Origin: Torymus aiolomorphi
Lineage: Eukaryota > Arthropoda > Insecta > Hymenoptera > Torymidae
DNA: 64,000 nucleotides
Assembly: GCA_036365515.1 (NCBI GenBank)
Contig: CM070874.1
Location: 47,615,083 to 47,679,082 of the forward strand
Reading direction: 5' to 3'
Below the pieces are notes generated by a model. The model had not been told where the DNA came from, did no database searches, and saw only the letters and a list, made by a program, of their open reading frames with translations. Of this stretch, positions 23,903 through 37,274 are shown one piece after another (the stretch's first letter is position 1; each line of letters opens with the position of its first letter). The position numbers and the translations under genes were made by a program.

Positions 23903-26900
23903 CAAATGTATAATATACAGCCAAAAATGTTAGACGCACTTTAGAAAACGGTATGAATATGAACCAAAATTTTTAGAACAATGCGAACAGTGCTATTTTA
24001 TACACTGCCTCATTTAAAAAATTCAATGGCTGTTTTTAATTAAATTCACTCGTAGTTCAGGCAAGCCTGAAAAAGGACCAAATCGACAATAAAAGCCAGA
24101 TTTGCGCGAGAACGCGAGACAGTAATTTCCCGGGTGAAAGAAATCACAACGGCCGTACATAAATGCGTAAACAATCCCTAGGCTTGCAATTAAATGCGGC
24201 AGGCTCGCCGAAAGCATGCGCGCAAATATAGTTCCCGAGGCTGCAATAAGACTGTGCGCGGCTGTGCGCAAGGTCGTAAAACGCGGCGAATGAGTTTACA
24301 GCTGCGGCGGATCGAGCGCCGGCCACTTTGACGATCTTGTTCGCACCATCGGACACGTCCACACCTTCGCCCTCGCGTCTCTTCTTTTTCGCTACGATGA
24401 TTCGCACACGCGCGATAATGGACGACTGCGTCATGCGAGGAGCCAATTGTCGCGGGCACGAAGAACGAACATTTCTGCTGCCGGACGAGGAGTCGGGAGA
24501 TGGAACGAGGCGCGACGCTGTTATGTCGCGAGGAATGGGCCGAGGAAGTGCGCCTTGCGCGCGTTAGCCACGCTCTTTACGCGCTGTCGACCTTGAACCA
24601 CGTGCCATCCCACTGGATTCCAGCTTCATTGAGACTATCTTTTTTGCGCTGTTAATAGATTGTTTCATTACATCTATTTCAAGAGGCTGTTGCAAAGATT
24701 TCTCACCCTCACTTGAATTTAGTTAATTATTACATTGAAGTAATTTAAATGGAACCTCATGCGTTCAGAAGAATTCCAATGATTGCTTTTCTTTGTCGAA
24801 TGTGTGACCAACAGAAGAGCGCAATCAGAAGTAAAGGTAACGAAGCAATTAAGAGAATAGGCAAAGTACAGAGCAACAGAGAGGCGCACACGTAAAAGCC
24901 TGGACAAACAAAATACTATTTCCGTTAGTCCGAGCAGGTATATGAAGAATCGATCAAAGGACGTACGTGTGCACACGACGCAAGCACTGGAGTAGTTCAT
25001 CGCTCCAGTTTCTCGACTCGTTCGCGCTTTCTCACTCTCTCCCCACGTCCATTCATAGAGGAAGGCAATAAAATAAAGCTGCAGCAGCGAGACGAATGGC
25101 TAGGAAAAGCTGAAGGCAGGGAGCGGACGGTAGGTATGCGCTGGCTGCGCGAAATTGCCAAACGCGCGCCGGCGAGGATTCGCCCGGGCCGGAACCCCGC
25201 GCGGTCCATGTCGCATTTCCGGCTGAACGGTCCGCTGCCCCGCTGTTTGCCGGCTATTTACGCCCCGAGCGAGCGCATCTACGCCCTCCTACGCTCCTCG
25301 ACAAAATTAACTCGCCCGCCGCGATATTTATCAATATGTTTTACGCGCGCTCCAGCAGCGGTTCTCCGCTCTCGTTTGTTCTCGGCAAATGTTTGAATTT
25401 ACTTTTCTGCCGGTAATTAGAGGCTCTAGACTAAACGCCTCGCGGTTCTTTCGCTTTTTCCAATCAACTGAGTTTCTGGTACGGTCATTGTATTAAAATA
25501 CGCAAAAATAATTAACAATCGCGGAAAAATCGAATGAAAAACGGAATATCAGCTAAATAAGTAACGAGCGTTTGAACAATTTTCATTTGGAAAAGGTCAA
25601 ACAAATATCGTGCTTACAAATACGGAAAAGGAGAAAAAAGGTAGATAAATAAAAAGAGAAAATAGAAAAGAAGGATGGCACAATTGCTGGAACAGAGCGG
25701 AAGATAAAGCGCCAGGGAAATTGCATAGGCGCGAGGGAGGGGATGACATAGAGGCCTAACAGAATAGCATTTACTCATCGGCGGCCGTTAGGTCTCACCC
25801 GCACCTGTACGTACATACATACATTTGGCGCGCGCGCGCGCGCGCAAGAGAGTCTATCACACTCGTGCACCTGCGTATCGCCGTTTGTCACACGTACATG
25901 CAGAGCGCGCGGCGAGGCTCGAACCGTATCTACGCAGACACACGGTCTGTTCGCTGGTGATCCACCGATTTCGGACTGTTTTTCCACCCCCTCCTCTCTT
26001 TCTCTCTTTCGCTTTCTTTCACTATGGCTCTTCGCTTCGGTCCCAAAAGATCCTTTGTTTCCAGCGTGGTGCTGTTCGATTAACGCGAGAATTAAATTAA
26101 AATGCCTTGTCACTTTTAAAACACGCGTTTTTGCAGAACAGTATTGCCTCTGTACTGTTTTTTCAATCGAACCCTTTAATAGAATCAGGGAATTTCGGTT
26201 GGCTCCACTTGTTTTATAATTAAAACATATTTAATTTCATGCAAGTAACGTTAAACAAATATTTGGCCCGTTATTGGCGCAGCAAAGCGGCTTTTTAATC
26301 CCGGCACGATTAAAGGCGAACGCAGCAACAATTATTTAATCGGGAATTCGGCAAAACGTAACAATGCGGTAAAAAAGGATTCCTGCAAAATATATTCGTT
26401 CGCGAGTGCAAAAGAATCGGGCGGTAAAAAAATAACACTTGCCCTTTCCGTCAGCGGCGGTGGCGCGGGTGATTCGATCGGGTGAGCCATAAAAGTCATT
26501 CTTTCTCGTAAAAGCGAGCCGCCATTACGGGGCAGCGTATACGTGCGACATTTGCAAAAGCAATCAAGCCCTTTTGCATTTCCGTGGGCCGGTAACGAGC
26601 GATATAGCCGAGAGCGGGACATTTCAATGCCGGACCCGTCGATCCTCTTCATTATTTAAATTTAAAGCGGATCGCAGCCGTCGCCGCGCCGCGACGTGGT
26701 TAGCCTCTCCTCTTTCTCTCGGCATCAGAGCACGCACGAGGGAGAGAAAGAAGAGAGAAAGCGACAATCGCCAGCGCTCGCTACGAACGCGCGGCTCATT
26801 TAATGAAGCACGAAATTGCCAAATTAGTTAAAATCCGCGCGTGTATAACGCGCTCGCGCGCTTGCACACGGTTAACTTCGTTCCGGTCAATTACAACCGC

Positions 26901-29900
26901 GCGCACGCGCGTATTATTTCAGTCAATCGCGGCTCACCCGCGCGCGCTCGAAATTTATTTCCCGGGAAAGCACGGGTAATTGATCCTCGGAAAAGAGTCC
27001 TCATTTGCGGGTATGTGTATATCCTATAGACGCCACTTTTGCCCGTGGCAGTATACTCGTCTGCCAATTTTTCCAACGCGTCCAGCCGGCCATAATGAAT
27101 TTCATCCATCATCAGGAGATGTTTCGCGAAAAGACAGTGGCCGGATCCCCTTTCGACAGTCGGAATTCGGATAATTTTCAAAAAGCTTCGCACAGCCGAG
27201 CTTCGTAATTCAACCCATTCGCGTAATTGGATATATATGGAGCTTTTTATTGTGCGCCCGTGCTTTTATATCTCTTTATTACGACGACGCGCGTTGGGAA
27301 TATAAATTAAAGCAGAATTCGATTCGCTGATTATACAGGTCATTTAATAAATCTGGCAGGAAATTTTCAATTCAATTATTTTAATTCCATAGATTTCCGC
27401 GATTTAATGAGGACGTGTTAGATTTCCATTTTTAGCATAATTCAATTATCATAATGACGCAGAACATACTTTTTATTATTAACTGAGCAATATGCATAAT
27501 ATTCATGCAATTGATATAATTCGTTCGCTAATGATTTTGCAAAAGGTATCGAATTTCCTTTGTTTTACTGTCATTTTTTTCGCGGAACATCTATTTCAAG
27601 CTTTTGCCTTCATCGCTGAGTAAGTGGCACTCGTAGTCTCCGCTTCTGTGGATTAGGTACGGAATTCTTATAAAATAAATGCACTACTGCCTCTCTCTTT
27701 TCTCAAAGCGGCCCGTGCTCACCGAGACTTTTTTCGAGGTCTATTTAAGTGCGGGGACGCTCTCGTCGTCGTGACACGAGCGTTGCTGAATGCTACCTTA
27801 CGAGCATTCCTACTTAAGGTTAAATTTCACTTACTTTATCAACGTTATACCTTCAGGGTGAAGAGACACTACAACGACATTCCTTTCTTCACTTTCTTCA
27901 CCTATCGCTTTAATTAAATTTTTGTGGTCGATCGAATTCCTGCGCGAGACAATTTTCCCAGTTTCTATTTATAAGTTGCACAAACAATTTAAGTTATGCT
28001 TGAAACTACGAAGAATAAATGACTGTACGGGAGATGAGATAATTTCAACAGACCGATAAAGTATGAGTAGAGCGAAAGTTTGTGGCTGCAGTAGCAGAGA
28101 AGAGAAGAAATGCGCGTAGAAGCGCGGAGAAGGCGCCTAATCGCTTAACGATGAGAAAACGAGCCGTTGGCTCTCTTGCCGCGCAGCGCGAGCGGCGCTC
28201 GGTCCGCGGAACCAATCTCTCACGCGCTATTTTCGCCCGGCCATGCGCGCGCGAAACTTCTCTCTTTCTCCTCGCTCTTTCTCTCCTTCTCTCTTTGACT
28301 CTGTGAAAATCGAGATGGTCCATTAGTTTCGCGCGCTCGCGCCTCCCCGATATATGCGAGCGCCGCCGAGTAAGAGCCCCACCCGGGATTTATAACTCTT
28401 TCCGGTAATAAAGGAAGCGAGCAAGCGAGCGAGTGTGCGAGTGGGGAAAAAAGAGGAACGCGAAGCACGGATAAGTAGCGGGAGCCACGATAAGTGGGGA
28501 AATAAGAACGAGAGACGCCGGCGAATTACGGAAGCCGCTCGAACTGGCAATCACTCGTCTTCAGAGATCGCTCCATTTTGTGCCCTCGTAACTCTATTCT
28601 CTCCTAAAGCGCGAGACTAATTTTTCCCTATTTGGCTGGTTGCAAATAACATCTTACTGTGTTTTAATCTCGGCAAGAATAAATTGTTGGCGAAGAATTA
28701 TTCTTCAGTGAAATTTTTTAGCTCCGTTTTGTAAGAATAAATTGCATTTACTAGCATTCGCTTCTTATGTTTGCCCGGTATTTTTCATAACCTGCAGAAC
28801 TTTAAGAATTTTCATTTACTCTTTAATATTATAAAAATAAAACTTCATATTCTCCTTTTAATTAACACACGCGCTTCTGTTATTTTCCAAGAACTTTACG
28901 CGGAGGTACCTCATTCATGTACGAGTATAACTCTAGAATGAAAACAAAGCCACGGAATTCAGTGCGCGCGTAATACGACGCCGCGCCTCGTGCGCACATT
29001 CAAAGCGCCGACCTAATTTTCTTACGGAAAAATTTACTGTATATGCATAAACCGCCAGCTCGTACGCGTAAGAAAAGTTTAATTGAAATTTGTAATATCT
29101 CCGAACAAAGGCCGGCGGAATAGGGCAGGAGTGAAAAAGCAGCTCGTGCGAGATGGAGAAAAAAATCCAAATGAAATAATACTCGGGCGAGAAGCATAAA
29201 TGCGTCCACCCACAGTGGGAAGATTTTCCTGGCGTCGCATTTAAACGCTCCCCCTCGTTCTCTTGCGGCGACGTTTTATGTGACGCGCGCGAGCCGTTCG
29301 GCATGACTGGACGCTGCTGCATTTCCCCGCGATAAACTTTCCGCGCGCGCACACACGTTATACGTACACGCGCGCACACGTTTTTAAGATCGGAAATCAG
29401 CGCGAGCAACGAGCTGCACGGCTTATCCGAGGGCCTTAATGAAGTCGAAAGTTTAATGTCCCGGCCGGCCGCTAAATATTGACGCGCGCGCCCGCTCGAA
29501 ACGGCTGCTTTTAATTACAGCAGCGCGCGCGAGTCGGTGTATACGGCGCTGTGTAGCCTCGATGTTACGGCCGGCCGATCGGCCGCGCCGTATTTTTATT
29601 TCGCGCCACGGCTGTCTTTGCCGTTACGTATGGCTCTTGCCTGCGCCTCTGCGTTCGGCTCTGGAAGCAGTTAAACGCGAACGCGAGCCCCGTCTAAAAT
29701 ACTTTCTGTACCATCGCTTCCCGAGGAATTGTTTCTCTAATTCAATCCAACGAAACGAGCTTCTCTAAATTTATTTTACCTTTGGACTAGTTAATCAAGT
29801 TTTAATGCAAAAGAAATATTAACATGGGAAATGCTCCTCTCGCAAATAAATCTGAAAATGCTAATTTGATGTTATAAAATATTTCAAGAGCATCAGAATT

Positions 29901-30615
29901 TATGATGGTCTGAAATGCGGAAATGCTTGCTTTTATTTCTGCAGCGAACCACACGCGGGTCGATAATTATCAGGTGGCTTTCATTGACGGAAGGAGCCAC
30001 CAGAGCACGAGTGAGAGAGAAAGAGAGGGCGGGGGAGGGAAGAAGAGCTAGAGCATTCGCGAGTAGTCGACTCGATGGCGCGACTTTATTAATCATTAGA
30101 TAGAGCGATTTATATGTTCGCTCGCGCTCCTCTACTTAGCCGAAATATAATGAGCTCATTTGAATCGATATCTGATCCAACTAATGCCGTTCGTCACTGT
30201 ATCGCCCATCGGACGAGCCGCTGACACCGGGAGTAGGAGATGCCAATTAAAATCGTACGTCATTATTTATCGGCTGCATATATTGCACACAGACTCGCAC
30301 ACAAGATCCGCCGCGCGCTCTCTCGCGTCGACGCGCTTTTTTTCTTCCACACTCCCCCTCGCGTCTCTTTCTTCCCTTTTTTGCCGCTCTTCTCTCCTTT
30401 CCCTCCTTCGCGTGTGCGCGACGGTTCACGCGAGGTCGAGAGCCGCAAAATTCATCAATTTTTTGCTTATATTTGCGCGTGTCTTTCGATAGTGACGTAT
30501 ACACTAAATACGCTTCACTATAGGGAGAGCATGCATGTATATCAAGTTATTTTTGCATTACCTTTGTAGTTATGGGGAACCAATTGCTTTTTTTCAACAT
30601 TTCAAAATGTAAAGT
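23903..30615. other. Non-coding DNA, GC-rich with AT-rich spacers
   Basis: No gene recognised. Features are a CG dinucleotide run near 25830-25845 preceded by TACATACATACAT; pyrimidine-rich DNA at 25985-26020; CGCG-rich DNA at 26840-26950; homeodomain-site-like TAATTA/ATTAAT words at 27200-27560; and GC-rich purine/pyrimidine blocks at 28080-28600 and 29920-30060. None has protein or RNA-gene character that I can defend. Confidence 0.5.
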
Positions 30616-30680
30616 CTGGATTGTACATACCTGAAACAGATAAACATTTTTTATTAGAAAAAATTATTTCTATAAAATAA
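30615..30680 (-). promoter_or_regulatory. Candidate recursive (ratchet) splice site, junction 30630/30631
   Basis: Minus-strand reading: TTTCTAATAAAAAATG, then TTTATCTG, then TTTCAG joined directly to GTATGTACAATCC. The AG is plus-strand 30631-30632 and the GT is 30629-30630. TTCTAAT about 30 nt upstream is a good branch-point match. Apart from the shared core TGTTTCAGGTATGTA, the flanks are unrelated to those of the 14027 site, so this is not one dispersed repeat. It lies 16.6 kb upstream (in the transcribed sense) of the 14027 site and 26.5 kb downstream of the 57175 site. Confidence 0.6.
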
Positions 30681-33600
30681 ATCAAATGCACGTATAATTA
30701 TATTATTCGCTACTTTAACGATTTAATTTATCTCTGCTTTACTAAAACTTACACAGTAATTTTTATGAAAATGCGTTACTAAAAAAATTGACCATTAAAA
30801 GGACTGGTTTCCAAAATGAATGTAGGATCTGTGTTTCATCATTAGAATATAATCAGTATAGTTATAAATCATTTCTCGTTGAAAGCGCAGAATCTTCGGC
30901 GCGTGAAAGCTGTGCACGCTGGGAGTGTATTCAATTACGATGATCGTGCGGCGCCGATCGTCCCCGATTAAACAATAATAAAAACTTAGCCGCACGCAAA
31001 AAAATAAGCAATGAGAAGGCACGCAAAGCGAAGGAAATCTGCGCGCACTCGAGAGATCTGGGGAAGCTGCTGCGTGCTTTTGCTCATGTGGTAATTAGTG
31101 TCGGCAACAATCAATGTGTGAAATCGTTAATTAAGTGCGTGTGAGGCGGATTTCGAAGACGAGATGCGCCCAATGCGATACCGCGTGACTGCTGCTGCTG
31201 CTGCCACTACCGAGTTTATGTGCAAAGACAACTTCTCTCTCGTATACGCACCGTTTTGATTTCTCAAATAAATGAGCCTGCGAGCACGCATGCAAAAATT
31301 TTAAGACACTCCGTTTGTTACTTTTCTTTTAATTATACGTCGGAATTTAAAACGGGGGAGTACACATATAAGTTTATAGCGCAGTTTGTTCGCCTGCTGA
31401 ACACCTGGATTCAGCTTTAATTTGGTATGATTTCAGATACTTTATTTTGATAATACGCCGCTATTTATTTGGACTTCTGCCAGAGTTGATGTTCACACGA
31501 ACATAATGCGTCTTGATTTGTTATTGATTAGTTTATAAAAACTGAGATATAGAATCTTATCGCCAAAAGCACAATTAAGTTACTTCGGTGTTTTCAACTG
31601 CCTTTGCCGGAGTCCAAATATATAATAGTTGCAAAGCTTAAGAAATTTAAAAGATCGTTAAAAGTATAAACTGATATAAATAACCGAGATGAAATGCAAA
31701 TAATCGTCAGGCAAGTGCATAAAGGAGAAAAGCAAGTAGGAAGATAAGAAGAGGAGAAGTGGAAAATAGAAAAAGGCGAGAAGAAAGATAAAGGTGGCAA
31801 GGTGTAAGCGATCCTAGCAATTAAAAGCGAAAAGAAAGCGCGCTCGTGCGCTCTTGCTTCATGTCCCTCCGCGTATCAAAGAGCAGTCTTATCCACTCTT
31901 TGGGAAGAGAAGCCCCCTTTTCTCTCTTCCAAGGTGGCTGAAGAGAGTAAATAAACGAAGCACGCGGGCGAAGAGGCGAGGAGCGAGCGTATAGAGAGAG
32001 AAACTCTGCGCGTGTCGTCCGGAGGAGCGGAAATAAAGATCCTTTATCTCTTAGCCACGAGGCGCGTCCGCGTTCTTGGGAGCTAGCCTTTATGTTAGCA
32101 AGCGAACGGACGGAAATAGTCGAAAATGAAATAAGGAGGAGAGAGGGAGTTTCAAAATTCACGCGCGAACGGGGAGTATGGCTTTTGCCCTCTCGAACGT
32201 GCGCGCTTACACACATACGCTAATATTACTGAGAGCGAGCGCCGAGGCGTGAGCAGCTCCCGGCTTGTTTGAGTAGGTCTGCTAAGCCGTGCGCGCCTGC
32301 TATTAGCGGATTAAATTTTCAAATTTACAAATGCTACAGTCGCGAGCAGCAGTGCGCACGCGTACACAGTTTATGGCTCGGTTCTGCCAAGGCGCTCTCC
32401 GCGAATGTGTTTCCGCTCTGTGCTAATATATTCTTGTTTAAGCTGCCAATCTTTCCGTTTGCCCATACGCTATTGCATTGAGATTTCGCATTAAAGCGCA
32501 GTAGGTGGGCGGGCTTTTCATGCGAAACTATTGAATATTTTTATACGATGGATTTTCAGAACTAGATATTTATATATATGCATTTCTCAGATCTCATCTC
32601 CGAGACGTTTCTTGGAGTCTTATTTTATGGAAAAAGTATTTTTATGTATCGTATTTCATCACCTGAAGCTGTTATTAACCCATAAAGGCTACTCTGCGTT
32701 GTTCCAGTGATCCAGTCAAAAATTATTAACTTATGCTCAAATAATATCATTATCGAATAGTTCATAATTACAATCATATTTACTTTGAAGTGCAAACTTA
32801 TTCTAGTTACATTTTTATGTAAAATTATAAAAAAAATAAACCTTTAACTTAGATTTTTGCCTCATGCTGTATTGATCAAGTATTGATCAAGTACAGTGAA
32901 ACAATTGCTGAAAAAAGTACAAGGGAAGGATTAGTGGCTTAAGCCTGCAATTGGGGAGGTGGCAACAAAGTTTCGCGTGCGCGAGCAGCCCACAATAAAT
33001 CCGCGGCTTGTTATTGAATTCCGGAAATATTACCGTCGCTTGCGGCTAGCACACATAAAATATTAATGCCTCATTTGTAATTTTAATGATTTCAAAAAGT
33101 TCGGGGTTGCGGTGTAGGCGCACGCGCGCGCCAGCAGCAGGTTGGCGTCGACCGCGACACATAACGATGCTGGCCGCCGGCGGCGCGAAGCCCTGGAAGC
33201 GTTCCAGTTCTCTCAGCACTATCGGGAAAATTGAAACTTACAACTTGTTGAACGTAAGAATATAATTATGCGAGTTATCGCGCGGCCGTTCGCCAACGAC
33301 ATTTCGCGCTTTGCTGGGCGAACGTAGTAAAGGCGCATGGTTGTGGTAAATTATGAAGAGAGATTGTTTTTCGGGTATCTAAAGTCACATACAGACTCAA
33401 GTCATATCTTATTAAAATATTTCATTAAAAGTCGATAATTATGAAGTTATTAAAATTTTAGATGAAATCCTAATTTACATCGAATTATCAATAAATGTCA
33501 GTACTATGGAAATAACCAAATTTTCAATAGATTTTTGTCCAACGAAAAGTAGAGCTTGCAGTATCGGTATATAGAGAAATCAATAAATTTCATTCGTCTT

Positions 33601-35083
33601 TTCGTAGGTTCACGTATCGAGCAAACATTACTAATGATACCTGCCAAGTGAAGCGTTGACCAAACAGTAGCGTTCGGGTTTGCTAAACAGAGTGCCGTAT
33701 TGACGCGGAAAAAACGAAATACCCGCATTTCGCCCTCAACTAGTAGATTCATTGAGTTTTTTAACTTCTCATTCGTAAAATGTGCACGAAATATAAAATA
33801 AATATACATAACATTACAAAAGTCTATTTTTAACTCAGAGATTTCTTTTCATGAAAGTTATTTTTATGAGCCACTACTCGTGCTTTGATTCTTTGTAAAT
33901 AAATTTTTTGCTCATCATCGGCTATTCGATCGAAAAGTTTACTGCTTGATTTCTTCGATTTTCCTGCTAAGGTTGGCCTTTGAAAGACGTCAGATGCCAA
34001 AAGAAAAGTCGGGAAATTACCTCTTGATCTTAATTAACAACTATTTACAAGATTTCAGCACTTTAATTCCCAAGTTTACGGGTAGTTCAGTATCTCTTTA
34101 TCATTTTAGTTGCAAATTTGATCTTCATTCATCTAAGGCCTTAGTTAATTTTTATTAATTAAGACAACTTCCATTTACGTCGTCGTGTTCGGGTTTCCTC
34201 CCTTAAAACCGTCTTTTATCGCGACTTGTAGTATTTCGCAGTTTATCTCTTCGTACTTTAATGTTTCTTCCTTTCCCTATTTCACCTCAGGTTTATTTAT
34301 GTCCCCTTATCATTCTATTTTGCTTTTATCTACTTCGTACTTTTTCCCAACCCTCATTGTCTCCTAAACTCCCAAGGCACCCCTTCCTTTTCTTTCAACG
34401 TTCTGTTTTACTTGATTTACTTTTCTCTCTTGTAACTACTTAACCTTCTCGTCTTTTCCATATCTACTTAAATTCTTGATTTCCGTATCTCTTTTATTTC
34501 TCTTTTACTTTTGTTTGTTTTGTTTTGTATTTACTTTACCTTTAAAAGTGCTGTTTAAAAAAAGAAAAATTCATCCTTCTGATGATGTTTATAAAACTTT
34601 AAAAAGTTTTTTTGTGTTAAATTACTGAAAATTATGAATAAAAAATTTAATTAAATTTCATGTCAAACTCACAAAGTCTTGTATAAGTTACTTGAAAGTT
34701 TAAATAAAGTTCGAGAGCTTGCAGTGCAGTTGTAAAAGAAAATCCAAAGTTCCTTAATTGAAAACAAGTATTACATTGAATTATTTGTTAGAGAACGTCG
34801 AAGAAAATAATTTGCGACCCCTTTAGGCAAACTAAACAAATCCTTATGTAAGCTGCAACGAAATATTGGATTTGTCGGCATGGGATTGAAATTTAATTAA
34901 AAATAAATGAAACTTCGCAATGGCAATAGAAGTATCGAATTTTCGCAAAATGATTGTTGAACTCTGTATACAATAATAACTTTTCTCTCAATTTCGCTGG
35001 CGCTTCCTCTGCATATTTTCTCAGTGTACACACACGTTCATATACGACTGTAGGTACATCCATATCGGATGGTCGGACGAGCA

Positions 35084-35357
35084 TTGTGGAAGGAAGGAAG
35101 GAAGGAAGGACGAGTGAGTTTCTGCTATTCCCCACATGCTCGTACGTATACGTACATCGTCTGTGCACTCTCTCTCGCCCTCGCTCCCTGTTTATCGAGC
35201 GCTTTACTATTTGGCTTAACCTCGGTCGTGGCGCGCTCTCGAAAGCACTTCGCCGCCGCCGCCGCCGTCGGCTCGCGTCCGAACATAGATATTACAGCTT
35301 ATGGAAAGTCCAGGAAGGCGAGGGAGAGGGCAGCCAGGCAGGCAGGCAGGCAGGCTC
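35084..35357. repeat. Cluster of (GGAA)n, (CCG)n and (AGGC)n microsatellites
   Basis: Three different short tandem repeats lie within 275 bp: GGAA units at about 35088-35109, CCG units at about 35250-35268, and AGGC units at about 35334-35355. They give false frames with poly-Arg, poly-Ala or Gln/Ala/Gly repeats. Confidence 0.9.
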
Positions 35358-37234
35358 GACGTCTCGAGTCCCGCGGCGATTCTAAAGTATTTTGCGGGAT
35401 GCACGCCACGCCGGACCGAATATTATGGACTTTCTCCGCTCTTGCCCGCTTCTTTGTTCGAAATATATCGGCCGATCTTATCCCTTTTGCGGCCAATTTC
35501 CCAGACGAGTATTATCTTGTGCGGCTTTCCCCCCTCTTTTTTGCTCCTTTCCCTTCCACTCCATCTTTCCTTTTTCCTGTTTTCCCCCCACCGGCCACGT
35601 AAATTCTGCACGAATAAACTTGGCTTTCTATCCATCTGCGCTCACAGCATTTACATCGTTTTTAGAGTAAAACTGCGTAAGTATTTTAGGAAAAGACTCG
35701 ACTTGCCGAGTAATTCCATGATATACTTTGGCAATATATAAGGTAATTTGTTGGAGCACAAGTGCGGACAAGGGGGCACGCGACTCGCCAGATTATCATG
35801 GGATTCCAACTGCAGAAGATATCTCCCTCGCGAGCAAGGTACTCGGGAAAATCGCTTTAGAGCTGGTACGCGCGAGCGGGTTATACATGCAGGGAGTTCG
35901 CATAACGAGCAGGGCCGAGATGCTCGCTAAGTATCTTCTAATCCACGGCCGGTATATGCGCGTCTGCCGAATAGACGATGGTTAGCTCTGCCATCTGCAT
36001 TTGCAGAGGGAATATGTCGAGAATAAACGCCAAAATTTGCTGCGCAAATATATAACTTAAAATAATTTATTGCAAATGCCTATCCCAAAAAATGTGTCCT
36101 TAGTGAACGGCTCGAAGAGCGTATTTAACTCATCTAGATATTAGTCTAAGGTATAACAATAAATTAGCATCAATTAACGCCCAATAAAGCTGAATGAAAT
36201 AAATTAAGGCTTGAAATTAGTGGAAACGGTTTTACTGCTATCCTCACCTAATAAAACCGCGAGCAAAGTGACAGAGAGCTCTGTAAGGTGCAAAAAAAAG
36301 CATCATTGATCTTGCATCGCAAGCGGGACTCATCAACGCTAAAATAGGAGCAGAAGAAACGTTATGGCCTGGCTAGACTCGACGACGACGAGGGAGAGAG
36401 CATTACTCGTTCTCCCTCCTTTCTCTCTCGCTCCGCGGTCGCGATTAGATTTTACAATTGACACTTAACGCTTATATATATACCGCGTGGGCTGTTCGCG
36501 CAAGTTTGCTCGCCTCGGGCGACATTGACGTCGCCGTCGACGAGACGGCAGCAGTTGCGAGCGCGCGCGCGGCGGTGGCGAACTACTACCCCGAGAAAGA
36601 GCCCGTTATTACGTGCGCTACGACGGGCTGTCATGCAAATAGACTAATGAGCTTGTTAAGGCGGATTATTGGCGCTGAGCTCGTTCGCGCTCGTTCGTTA
36701 GCTTTTGGGACATTGCGATTTTCACCCTTTTTTCAGCGGGAGGCAGAGATGGAGGGGGCACGGGAAAATTGTCGGCCCGAGCGATTGAAAGGAGCGAAGA
36801 AGCCACCGCGGACAAAGAGCGACCCAAAGTATAATGAGAGACGGGAAGATGGAGAGAATGGGACGCACGCTTGGACTATATATATTATACGTAAGAGAAA
36901 TTCAGCTTGAAGAGAGTCGTGATGAAAAAAGTAAATTACTGCGGTGAATTCGCGAGATAGAGGCTTGGAAGAGAATGCACTGTGAGTAATGAAATGAGCA
37001 ATTTATCAATTATGAAATTATACCAAAATATTTTATCCAATTGGGAAGCATGATTACATCATTTGTGTGTTTCAATAAAAAATCGTGGCACTCTCAATTA
37101 AGGCTTCTGATATTCAGAGTTGATTACTTGAAGTCTCTTATACTAGTTTCAAGATAAATAATGCCATAATAAAATTAGACTGCATACGATAACCGTTTTA
37201 CAATGAATTCTTCTTTTAGCGTGAATTTAACGTG

Positions 37235-37236
<2 letters not shown>

Positions 37237-37273
<37 letters not shown>
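37237..37273. repeat. (GA)18 microsatellite
   Basis: A pure GA run on the plus strand. It is a possible GAGA-factor binding array if the host has that protein. The sequence shows only the repeat. Confidence 0.95.

Positions 37274-37274
<1 letters not shown>

Noticed and set aside
25797..25850. CRISPR-like or centromeric repeat
   Set aside because: It is only a short TACA run next to alternating CG, an ordinary microsatellite.
33630..33670. Recursive splice site at 33643 (minus strand CACTTGGCAG|GTATCA)
   Set aside because: The pyrimidine tract is broken and GTATCA is a poor donor.
34180..34640. Degenerate retroelement with CTGATGATG motif
   Set aside because: The region is pyrimidine-rich and ends in AT-rich DNA with a CTGATGATG word, but I find no RT, tail or duplication, and the word alone is not a ribozyme or element signature.
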